A stretch of DNA of 64,000 nucleotides from an uncultured Pelagibacteraceae bacterium (GTDB taxonomy: Bacteria; Pseudomonadota; Alphaproteobacteria; Pelagibacterales; Pelagibacteraceae). A program made the translations under genes and the position numbers. Location of the stretch: positions 1 to 64,000 of the forward strand of contig CACLFM010000002.1 of assembly GCA_902606115.1 (NCBI GenBank). Reading direction: 5' to 3'. The notes beneath the pieces were generated by a model. The model did not search any database. It had not been told where the DNA came from and was given only the letters and a program-made list of their open reading frames with translations. Positions 32,269 through 39,540 of the stretch are shown here, piece by piece (the first letter of the stretch is position 1; each line of letters starts with the position of its first letter).

Positions 32269-32550
32269 ATGTCAAAGAAGTGTGAATTAACTGGAAAAAG
32301 ACCCCTAAAGGGGCACAAAGTAAGTCACGCAAATAATAAAACTAAAAGAAGGTTCTTACCAAGTATAAAAAAAGTTAGTTTTAAAAGTGAATTATTAAAT
32401 AAAAGTTTAAAAATAAAAGTATCTAATGCAGCAATGAGATCAATAGATAAAAAAGGGAGTTTTGATCAATTCATGAAATCTGTAAAATCAAAAAACTTGT
32501 CTATAAGATTGAAGAAAATTAAAAAAAGTATCATTCAAAAATCTGCATAA
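32269..32550 (+). CDS. rpmB: Ribosomal protein L28 (bL28)
   Basis: 93-residue 50S protein. The start KKCELTGKRPLKGHKVSH and the block KTKRRFLPSI are the L28 signature; the longer C-terminal helix (to about residue 93) is the alphaproteobacterial form, rather than the 78-residue E. coli type. No zinc-binding CxxC is present. Expressed from its own strong promoter immediately upstream; the stop overlaps the start of the next gene (TAATG). Confidence 0.95.
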   Translation: MSKKCELTGKRPLKGHKVSHANNKTKRRFLPSIKKVSFKSELLNKSLKIKVSNAAMRSIDKKGSFDQFMKSVKSKNLSIRLKKIKKSIIQKSA

Positions 32551-33098
32551 TGAACAGAGCGTTCTTAATCTTATCCTCAATAATGGGATTTGTAGTTCTG
32601 ATTTCAAACTTTCTAGTTCAGTTTCCAGTTAAATTTTATGGTTTAGAGGAGATTTTAACTTATGGAGCTTTCACTTATCCAATTGCCTTTTTAATTACTG
32701 ATTTAGCAAATAGATCTTTTGGTAAAATAATAGCTAAAAAAATCGTATACTTTGGGTTCGCGATTGGAATACTATTTACCTTGATATTTTCAACAAATTT
32801 TAATGATTTAATCTCAGTGAGAATAGCAATTGGATCTGGCACAGCATTTATAATAGCACAATTATTAGATGTTCAAGTTTTTGATAAACTAAGAAGTAAA
32901 AATTGGTTTATCGCACCGTTGTTTTCATCTCTAATTGGTTCAACTGTTGATACATTTTTATTTTTTTCTATTTCGTTTTACGGAACAGGAGTACCTTGGG
33001 TAACTCTCTCACTTGGTGATTTAGCAGTGAAAATATTTATTGCCTTAATAATGTTAATACCTTTTCGTTTGTTATTGACAACTTTAAAACCAGTTTGA
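32550..33098 (+). CDS. Queuosine precursor transporter (VUT/YhhQ family)
   Basis: Integral membrane protein of 182 residues with about five to six hydrophobic spans, of the DUF165/YhhQ (VUT) family, which imports preQ0/preQ1 for queuosine tRNA modification. Recognised from YGAFTYPIAFLITDLANR, a small-loop RSFGKIIAKK, and the late SLIGSTVDTFLFFSI. It overlaps rpmB by one base, so it is likely driven by the rpmB promoter. Function is by family only. Confidence 0.8.
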   Translation: MNRAFLILSSIMGFVVLISNFLVQFPVKFYGLEEILTYGAFTYPIAFLITDLANRSFGKIIAKKIVYFGFAIGILFTLIFSTNFNDLISVRIAIGSGTAFIIAQLLDVQVFDKLRSKNWFIAPLFSSLIGSTVDTFLFFSISFYGTGVPWVTLSLGDLAVKIFIALIMLIPFRLLLTTLKPV

Positions 33099-34169
33099 TC
33101 AAATATCTGGTTCTTGCTGTGTCATACAATGTATTGCACCAAAACCCCATATTAATTTACTACAATCAATTGTAATAATTTTTTTGTGCTTAAAAAAATT
33201 TTTAAAAATTTTTAAAACTTTAATATCATTTTTGTCGTTAAAAACTGGGAGTAGTATTGCTTTATTTGCAATAAAAAAGTTAAGATATGTTGCCGGAACT
33301 CTTACTTTGTTAATATATTTAGTCTTTGGCATTGGAATTTTAATTATTCTAAATCTTTCGCCATTTATATCTTTTGCATTTTTTAAAATTTTGAAATTTT
33401 CATTTAATTTTCTGTAATTCTTCTCTTTTTTATTTTTCTCAATACTTGTCATTATAGTATTACTTGAGACAAATCTTGATATATCATCGATATGCCCGTG
33501 AGTGTCATCACCCTCAATACCTTTGTTTAGCCATATAAAGTTTTCGACACCTAGATATTTTTTCAAAAATATTTGGTAGTCTTTTTTACTTAAGCCGGGA
33601 TTTCTCTCTTGTTTTTTACTTAGCAAGCATTCTTTTGTTAATAAAATAGAACCATTTCCATTAACATCAAATGCACCTCCTTCTAGGACAGGGTAATATT
33701 TTTTCTCTCGATTATCTATATATGGAGTTATTTCTTTTACTTTAGTCAGTTTAGAAATTTCAGATGGAATTTTATTATCATTTTTAAAATTTTGATATTT
33801 TGACCACCCATTAAAACTAAAGTTTAAAATCTTTTTTTTACCGTTGAGTTTACTTTTTACATAAATAGGACCTGAATCTCTAATCCATATCCTATCAGTA
33901 TTAATCTTATAAAATTTGACATTAGATTTTTTGTAATTTTTTTCTCTCAAAAGTTTCAAAATTACATTTTTATTTTCTTTTTTTTGAATTATTAAATTAA
34001 CTTTTTGTGAGTTTGATATTTTGGATATTATGTTAGCAATAGTCAAAGGTATATTTGTAAAATACCCCGGCCAGTCATCTCTATTATGTGGCCAAACAAT
34101 CCACACTAATTTCTGTTTTTCAAATTCAGCGGGCATAATAAAGCTATCGTCTTTTATAGCTCTATTCAT
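33099..34169 (-). CDS. aguA: Agmatine deiminase (peptidyl-arginine deiminase family)
   Basis: 356-residue guanidino-group hydrolase; the family member AguA converts agmatine to N-carbamoylputrescine. Visible: MPAEFEKQKLVWIVWPHN, RIWIRDSGPIYV, LEGGAFDVNGNG, the His/Asp motif GHIDDISRF and the catalytic Cys348 in GFGAIHCMTQQ. It overlaps the downstream end of the carbamoylputrescine amidase gene by eight bases, giving both steps from agmatine to putrescine. Last gene of the polyamine operon. Confidence 0.9.
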   Translation of the reverse strand: MNRAIKDDSFIMPAEFEKQKLVWIVWPHNRDDWPGYFTNIPLTIANIISKISNSQKVNLIIQKKENKNVILKLLREKNYKKSNVKFYKINTDRIWIRDSGPIYVKSKLNGKKKILNFSFNGWSKYQNFKNDNKIPSEISKLTKVKEITPYIDNREKKYYPVLEGGAFDVNGNGSILLTKECLLSKKQERNPGLSKKDYQIFLKKYLGVENFIWLNKGIEGDDTHGHIDDISRFVSSNTIMTSIEKNKKEKNYRKLNENFKILKNAKDINGERFRIIKIPMPKTKYINKVRVPATYLNFFIANKAILLPVFNDKNDIKVLKIFKNFFKHKKIITIDCSKLIWGFGAIHCMTQQEPDI

Positions 34170-35043
34170 CTTTAGGATTTTTCAATATACTTTTATAAGC
34201 GTCAATTCTTCTATCTCGCAAAAAAGGCCAATGCTGCCTAGAGCTTTCGACTTTTTTTAAATCTATTTCTGTAATTAACACTCCCTCTTTTTTATTTCCT
34301 AATTTACCTATAACCTTACCACTTGGATCTGATATAAAAGAGTTGCCCCAAAATTCAATTTTAGCTTTACCTTTTGTCTCAACACCTACTCTGTTTGTTG
34401 CCGCAACGTAAATACCATTTGCTATTGAATGTGATCTTTGAATAGTCATCCATGAGTCTAGCTGACTTTTTCCGAATTTTTTCTTTTCTTTTGGATGCCA
34501 TCCTATCGCAGTAGGGTAAAAAATAATATCTGCACCTTTTAAAGTAGTTATCCTCGCTGCTTCTGGAAACCATTGATCCCAACAAATAAGAGATCCGATG
34601 TTACAATGCTTGGTTTTGGTATTTTGAAAACCAAGATCACCAGGTGTAAAATAAAATTTTTCATAATAACCAGGGTCATCTGGAATATGCATTTTTCTGT
34701 ATTTGTTGATTATCTTGCCTTGTTCATCAATTATAATAGTTGTATTGTGATACATGCCAGATATTTTTTTTTCAAATAAAGATAAAATTAAAATAACCGA
34801 AAATTGTTTTGCAGTTTTGGAAAAAATTTTTGTTATTTCACTTGGAATCTTTTCAGCTAATTTAAAGTTATGATGTTTTTCAGATTGACAAAAATATTGA
34901 GATAAGAATAGCTCAGGAACACAAATAATTTTAGCCCCTCTTTTTGATGCAATTTTAATTTTAGAAATAGTATTTTTTACATTTTTGTCTAAGTTCTTTG
35001 AAATCTTTAATTGAATTAAACCAATCTTGGTTTTTTTTGTCAT
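34162..35043 (-). CDS. aguB: N-carbamoylputrescine amidase (nitrilase superfamily)
   Basis: Carbon-nitrogen hydrolase of 293 residues that releases putrescine, CO2 and ammonia from N-carbamoylputrescine. The nitrilase Glu-Lys-Cys triad is seen as the Glu in VPELFLSQYF, the Lys in YRKMHIPDD and the Cys in LICWDQWFPEAAR, the last typical of the plant/bacterial AguB clade. I use ATG 35043 (TKKTKIGLIQLK), one base after the previous gene's stop; a longer frame would overlap that gene by about 70 bases. Pairing with aguA supports the substrate. Confidence 0.9.
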   Translation of the reverse strand: MTKKTKIGLIQLKISKNLDKNVKNTISKIKIASKRGAKIICVPELFLSQYFCQSEKHHNFKLAEKIPSEITKIFSKTAKQFSVILILSLFEKKISGMYHNTTIIIDEQGKIINKYRKMHIPDDPGYYEKFYFTPGDLGFQNTKTKHCNIGSLICWDQWFPEAARITTLKGADIIFYPTAIGWHPKEKKKFGKSQLDSWMTIQRSHSIANGIYVAATNRVGVETKGKAKIEFWGNSFISDPSGKVIGKLGNKKEGVLITEIDLKKVESSRQHWPFLRDRRIDAYKSILKNPKDE

Positions 35044-35044
35044 T

Positions 35045-36082
35045 TTAAAAAAATATTTTCGAAAAGTTTTTTCTTTGTCTTTTTTTCCAAGCACCTCTGT
35101 GAAATGCATCACTAGCTATAAGAGGTAACACACTGGTAGCCTCGGCAAAAACCATTTGTTCTTTAGAAGTATCAACTTTGCCCCAAGAGCTTGCCTCTTT
35201 TAAAGTTGAGCTACTGCATGCTCCGTCTCTAGAGTCCGCAACTGTAACTTGAACAGCATATTTATGCATTTCTACATTTTTACCCAAAAGTTCCGCACAA
35301 ATAACCGTATCTTGAATAAAATTTTTTGGAACCCCTCCACCAATCATCAATAATCCTGATGCTTTTGATTTAATTTTTATCTCCGTTAGCTCTCTAAATT
35401 CTCTTATTGAGTCAATAGTCATATGATTTTTTGGATTTCTTTCTTGATGCATTACTAGACCAAATCCGGCACTTGAATCAGTGAAAGCAGGACAGAATAT
35501 TGGTACATTATTGTCATATGACATTTCAATTAACGACTCTTTCTTCTTTGAATTTTTTTTCAAATATTTGCCTAATTCATAGATAAATTCTCTTGATGTG
35601 TAGGGCCTTGGATCAAGTTTATCTGCAATTTCTCCAATTACTTTATCACAATGCTGAAGTTCTTCCTCATCAATGTAAGTATCATATATTCTATCAATAT
35701 AGTTATTTCTTAATTCAGCATCGTCTTGAAATTGAGATCCTTGATAATGCTTAAAACCTAAAGCTTCAAAGAAATCCATGTCAATAATCGACGCTCCAGT
35801 TGCAACTATTGCATCGACCATATTATATTTAACTAAATCCCTATAAATATGCATACATCCAGCTGCAGATGTTGATCCTGCAAGAGTCAAAAAAATTGTA
35901 CAATCTTTTTCATAAAGCATTTCATTATAAATTTTTGCAGCATTAGCAGTCTCTCGAGAAACAAAAGACATTTTTTCCATTGAAGAAATTATTGGTCTAG
36001 CATCAAACTTTGTAATATCGATATGCTCAATTGGTTTATTAAGAAAATCTTTTTTACTGTTGTGACCAAGGTTTTTTTTCAC
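35045..36082 (-). CDS. Deoxyhypusine-synthase-like enzyme, probable homospermidine-type synthase
   Basis: 345-residue member of the deoxyhypusine synthase family, an NAD-dependent aminobutyl transferase. Bacteria lack eIF5A, so a free polyamine should be the acceptor; homologues make sym-homospermidine from putrescine or, possibly, a bis-guanidino analogue from agmatine. Family signs: TLAGSTSAAG, DAIVATGASIIDMDF, NVPIFCPAFTDSSAG, GGGVPKNF and the active-site Lys302 in EASSWGKV, equivalent to the imine-forming Lys of human DHS. It lies six bases after the decarboxylase gene and one base before aguB, inside a polyamine operon, which supports the polyamine role. Confidence 0.85.
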   Translation of the reverse strand: MKKNLGHNSKKDFLNKPIEHIDITKFDARPIISSMEKMSFVSRETANAAKIYNEMLYEKDCTIFLTLAGSTSAAGCMHIYRDLVKYNMVDAIVATGASIIDMDFFEALGFKHYQGSQFQDDAELRNNYIDRIYDTYIDEEELQHCDKVIGEIADKLDPRPYTSREFIYELGKYLKKNSKKKESLIEMSYDNNVPIFCPAFTDSSAGFGLVMHQERNPKNHMTIDSIREFRELTEIKIKSKASGLLMIGGGVPKNFIQDTVICAELLGKNVEMHKYAVQVTVADSRDGACSSSTLKEASSWGKVDTSKEQMVFAEATSVLPLIASDAFHRGAWKKRQRKNFSKIFF

Positions 36083-36088
36083 AGGATT

Positions 36089-37267
36089 TTAAGCTACTAG
36101 AAAACTTTTACTTTTATCTTTTTCATACATTGTCATGATAGGCTCATCCTCAACCTCAAAAATTTTATCAGAGTAAAAACCATTAAACTGAGTTCTAAAT
36201 GTAAGCCCGTAAGCACCTAACTGTCCTAATTCTATATAATCATTTTCTTTTATATTGTTCGGAAGCAAAAATGGTCCTTTCATGTAATCCATACTGTCAC
36301 AAGTAGGTCCATAAAAATCATAGGCAGTCATTTTTTTTGAAATCATTCTACCATTGGTAATTAATCTAGATGGATAAACAATATTTGGAACTCCTCCATC
36401 AAAGAGCGTTCCATAGGTCCCATCATTAATATGAAGTTTTTGTTTTTTTCTTAAATTTACTCTTACAATAGTTGATCCTGATTCTGCAACTAACGCTCTT
36501 CCTGGCTCACATATAATTTCTGGAAGTTTAGTTAGTTTGAGGTCATTTAATCCTTTTTTAATTTCTTCAAAATAATTGTCTAAAGATTGAGGTATTAAAT
36601 CTGGGTATATGGTTGGAAAACCACCTCCAATATTTATTACATGAGGAATTATTTTTGTTTTTTTTATTAAATTTCCTATTTCTGCAATACCTTTAGTATA
36701 AGAAATAGGGTGCATACATTGAGAACCTACATGAAAACTTAATCCTAACTTTTTAGTATATTGATTTGTTAGCCTGATTAGTCCACTTGCTTCACTGCTA
36801 TTAACACCAAATTTTTTTGAAAGATCAATTTCTGCATGCTCATTAGATACAGCGATCCTCACAAATAATTCTAAGTCTTTAGCATGATTTGTAGCTTCTA
36901 AAATTTTTACTAATTCATCTTTTGTATCCAAAGAAAATGCTTTAATACCGAATTTAAAATAAGCTTCATTTATAGCTTCTCTACTTTTCACCGTATGCAT
37001 GTATGAACATTGTAAAGAATTATCTATTTTCTTTATTTCCTGGATTTCTTTTATTGATGCAACATCGAAGTTCTTTATTCCACTTTCAATTAATGTTTTA
37101 ATTACCTCATTGTTTGGATTAGTCTTTACAGCGTATAAAATTTTTCCTGGAAATTTCTCTACAAAGAATTTTGAAGCTTTTTTTATGGAGTTTTTCCTGA
37201 TGCAGTATACTGGATCAGATGGCTTTAAATTATTAATAAGCTCATAAACTGTTTTAAATTTTTTCAC
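36089..37267 (-). CDS. Fold-III PLP decarboxylase, ornithine/arginine decarboxylase-like
   Basis: 392-residue alanine-racemase-fold decarboxylase of the short ornithine decarboxylase group. The PLP Lys48 lies in LYAVKTNPN, a glycine-rich PLP phosphate loop in GGGFPTIYPD, and the active-site Cys323 in FYGPTCDSMD. The position of the substrate-contacting Asp332 of human ODC appears replaced within VYPSR, so ornithine, lysine or arginine cannot be told apart by eye. The GTG start is supported by AAGGAG six bases upstream. First gene of the polyamine operon; since the two last genes act on the arginine route, arginine is a real alternative to ornithine. Confidence 0.85.
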   Translation of the reverse strand: MKKFKTVYELINNLKPSDPVYCIRKNSIKKASKFFVEKFPGKILYAVKTNPNNEVIKTLIESGIKNFDVASIKEIQEIKKIDNSLQCSYMHTVKSREAINEAYFKFGIKAFSLDTKDELVKILEATNHAKDLELFVRIAVSNEHAEIDLSKKFGVNSSEASGLIRLTNQYTKKLGLSFHVGSQCMHPISYTKGIAEIGNLIKKTKIIPHVINIGGGFPTIYPDLIPQSLDNYFEEIKKGLNDLKLTKLPEIICEPGRALVAESGSTIVRVNLRKKQKLHINDGTYGTLFDGGVPNIVYPSRLITNGRMISKKMTAYDFYGPTCDSMDYMKGPFLLPNNIKENDYIELGQLGAYGLTFRTQFNGFYSDKIFEVEDEPIMTMYEKDKSKSFLVA

Positions 37268-37303
37268 ATTTAGCTCCTTAAAAAAAATTTAACAAAAAAA
37301 AAA

Positions 37304-37320
37304 TGCATAACTTATATGCA
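37304..37320. repeat. Inverted repeat between the divergent decarboxylase and regA genes
   Basis: TGCATA (37304-37309) and TATGCA (37315-37320) form a perfect six-base inverted repeat with a five-base centre. It sits about 40 bases upstream of the decarboxylase GTG in the shared divergent region. It could be an operator, but such AT-rich dyads also arise by chance. Confidence 0.3.
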
Positions 37321-37423
37321 AATTTTGTATCTCGTTTTTTACCTATTAAGAAAGGTCTGTAAAGAAAATTATGAGGTTTTTTCTAATTTTTTAGACTATT
37401 GAAATTTAAATATTTATGACCAT

Positions 37424-37996
37424 ATGTATCTCAATATGGAGACCGAAAAACTTAAAAATATAAACGAATTTGAGGACAAATCTCTTCTAATAGTTGATGA
37501 TGATAATCCTTTTAGAGAAAGGCTCGCAAGAGCTATGGAGAAAAAGGGATTTAAGGTATCACAAGCTGAGGGTGTAAAAAAAGGTTTAGATGCTGTTAAA
37601 AATAACAAACCTGCTTTTGCTGTTGTTGATCTAAGACTAGGAGATGGTAATGGGCTAGAGGTTGTAAAAGAAATACAAAGTTCTAACGCAAATAGCCGTG
37701 TAGTGATGCTAACAGGTTATGGTAATATTCCAACTGCCGTTGCAGCTATAAAACAAGGAGCAATTGATTATTTAGCAAAACCAGCTGATGCAGATGATGT
37801 TGAAAAAGCACTTTTAGCTAATCCAAATAAAAAAGCAGATCCACCAGAAAACCCAATGTCAGCTGACAGAGTTAAGTGGGAACATATTCATAGAGTATTC
37901 GAGCTTTGCAATAGAAACGTATCTGAAACAGCTAGAAGATTAAAAATGCACAGAAGAACCTTGCAAAGAATTTTATCAAAAAGATCCCCTAGATAG
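37424..37996 (+). CDS. regA: RegA/PrrA/ActR-type response regulator
   Basis: 190-residue redox-type response regulator. The receiver domain has the acidic pocket DDD (25-27) and phospho-acceptor Asp69 in VVDLRLGDG, with TGYGN and KPAD; the linker contains a proline-rich stretch (PPENP), and the Fis-like helix-turn-helix (NVSETARRLKMHRRTLQRIL) ends the protein, nearly invariant in RegA homologues. The RegB sensor is not adjacent. Start at ATG 37424; ATG 37436 is also possible. Divergent from the polyamine operon and overlapping convergent bioY by eight bases. Confidence 0.92.
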   Translation: MYLNMETEKLKNINEFEDKSLLIVDDDNPFRERLARAMEKKGFKVSQAEGVKKGLDAVKNNKPAFAVVDLRLGDGNGLEVVKEIQSSNANSRVVMLTGYGNIPTAVAAIKQGAIDYLAKPADADDVEKALLANPNKKADPPENPMSADRVKWEHIHRVFELCNRNVSETARRLKMHRRTLQRILSKRSPR

Positions 37997-38540
37997 TTTT
38001 TCTAAATTTTACAAGTTTTGATGCTAGAAAAGTTAAAATTAATATTTTGAACAATTCTGCCAATAAAAAAGGCTTTGCACCTAAGTCGAAAATAGGTTTA
38101 TCCCATCCAATTAAAGCTGCTAACCAAAACAATCCCAAAATATAAATTGTAGAAACTGATAAAAGTATTTTTAAAAAATTACTAAATATGTTCTTTCCAA
38201 ATTTAAAATATCCTGAAAGAAAAACTGCACTTAAAAATCCGATTAAATATCCCATAGTTGGACCAGTAAAATAGATCAATCCTACACCTTTCTCAGGAGA
38301 ATTAGAAAAAACTGGAAGGCCCAGAATTCCCTCAAGCAAATATACTGATATTGTTGCTAAACCAATTTTGTATCCAAAAGTTATTCCTAATAATAAAACT
38401 ACAAAAGTTTGCATCGTCATTGGCACAGGGTAAAACGGGATTTTTATTTTTGCGGATATAGTTAATGCTAAACTACCTAAAATTATAATAAAAAAATTTT
38501 TTAAAATTTTTTGATTTTGATTTAATTCAATTTTTTCCAT
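37989..38540 (-). CDS. bioY: Biotin transporter BioY
   Basis: Substrate-binding S component for biotin uptake, 183 residues with about six hydrophobic spans. Typical BioY pieces: KIPFYPVPMTMQTFVVLL near the N-terminus, LLEGILGLPVFS and GPTMGYLIGF. No adjacent bioM/bioN; the ABC ATPase gene upstream is of a different type. BioY can work alone or with shared ECF modules. It suggests that the cell takes up biotin or a precursor from seawater. Confidence 0.9.
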   Translation of the reverse strand: MEKIELNQNQKILKNFFIIILGSLALTISAKIKIPFYPVPMTMQTFVVLLLGITFGYKIGLATISVYLLEGILGLPVFSNSPEKGVGLIYFTGPTMGYLIGFLSAVFLSGYFKFGKNIFSNFLKILLSVSTIYILGLFWLAALIGWDKPIFDLGAKPFLLAELFKILILTFLASKLVKFRKTI

Positions 38541-38572
38541 GATTAAATTATATATATTTGTACAGAAATAAT

Positions 38573-39490
38573 CTAGTTTTTTATCAACTTTACAAATACA
38601 TCTTCCAAATCGGGATCTCTTGATTGTACATCAAAAATGTCAATTTTTTGACTTCTGACTAAATCAATTATCTCTTGAATGTTGATGATATTTTTTTCAT
38701 AAGATACGATTAACTCTTTTTCGTTATTTTTAATTATTTTTATTTGACTTTTTACGTTATCAATTAATTTTACTTTTTTAGAAACAGAAAATTTAACTAT
38801 TTTAGTTTGTATCTTATTTAACATATTTTCAGTAGTATCTAACGCTATTAAATTTCCCTTGTTAATTATTCCTATACGGTCACACATATTCTCTGCTTCA
38901 GACAAGTAATGAGTAGTCAATATAATGGTTACTCCAATATTCCTTAAAGATTTTACACTATCTAATAATCTTTTTCTCAACTCAACGTCCACACCTGCGG
39001 TTGGCTCATCCAAGATAACAATTGGAGGTTTATGGACCAACGCTTTTGCGATTAAAAGTCTTCTTTGCATTCCTCCAGATAAATTTCTGGTATAATTATT
39101 TGCCTTTTCTTTAAGCGCCACAAGCTCTAGTATAGTGTCCGTAATCCTGTCTTTTTTTTTAACACCATATAGCCCGGCTTGGAGTTCTAGTAATTTTTTA
39201 GGTGTGAAAAAAGGGTCAACATTTACCTCTTGTGGAACTATCCCTAAAGAAGCTCTAACTTGTCTAGGATTTTTATCTAAATTAAAGCCCCAAACATTTA
39301 CATCACCCGAAGACTTAGTGGTTAGACCGGCTAAAATATTTATGAATGTACTTTTTCCAGCACCATTGGGGCCTAGCAACCCAAAGATCTCCCCTTCATT
39401 CACCTCTAAGTTTAAATTTTTAAGAGCATGAATATTTTTGTCGAAGATTTTGTTTAAGTTTTTTACAGAAAGGACAATTTTATTATTCAT
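38573..39490 (-). CDS. ABC transporter ATP-binding protein (ABC-2/DrrA type)
   Basis: 305-residue ATPase with Walker A GPNGAGKST, signature LSGGMQRR, Walker B VILDEPTAGVD and the H-loop TTHYLSEAENMCDRIG. The C-terminal ~80 residues form the extra domain seen in DrrA/NodI/CcmA-type exporters. No permease gene is adjacent in the window, so its partner is unknown. It is divergent from polA, with a 50-base gap. Confidence 0.88.
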   Translation of the reverse strand: MNNKIVLSVKNLNKIFDKNIHALKNLNLEVNEGEIFGLLGPNGAGKSTFINILAGLTTKSSGDVNVWGFNLDKNPRQVRASLGIVPQEVNVDPFFTPKKLLELQAGLYGVKKKDRITDTILELVALKEKANNYTRNLSGGMQRRLLIAKALVHKPPIVILDEPTAGVDVELRKRLLDSVKSLRNIGVTIILTTHYLSEAENMCDRIGIINKGNLIALDTTENMLNKIQTKIVKFSVSKKVKLIDNVKSQIKIIKNNEKELIVSYEKNIINIQEIIDLVRSQKIDIFDVQSRDPDLEDVFVKLIKN

Positions 39491-39540
39491 TTAAATTTAT
39501 AGTTTTATAACATTAAGATAAGTTAAAATAAAATTTATAT

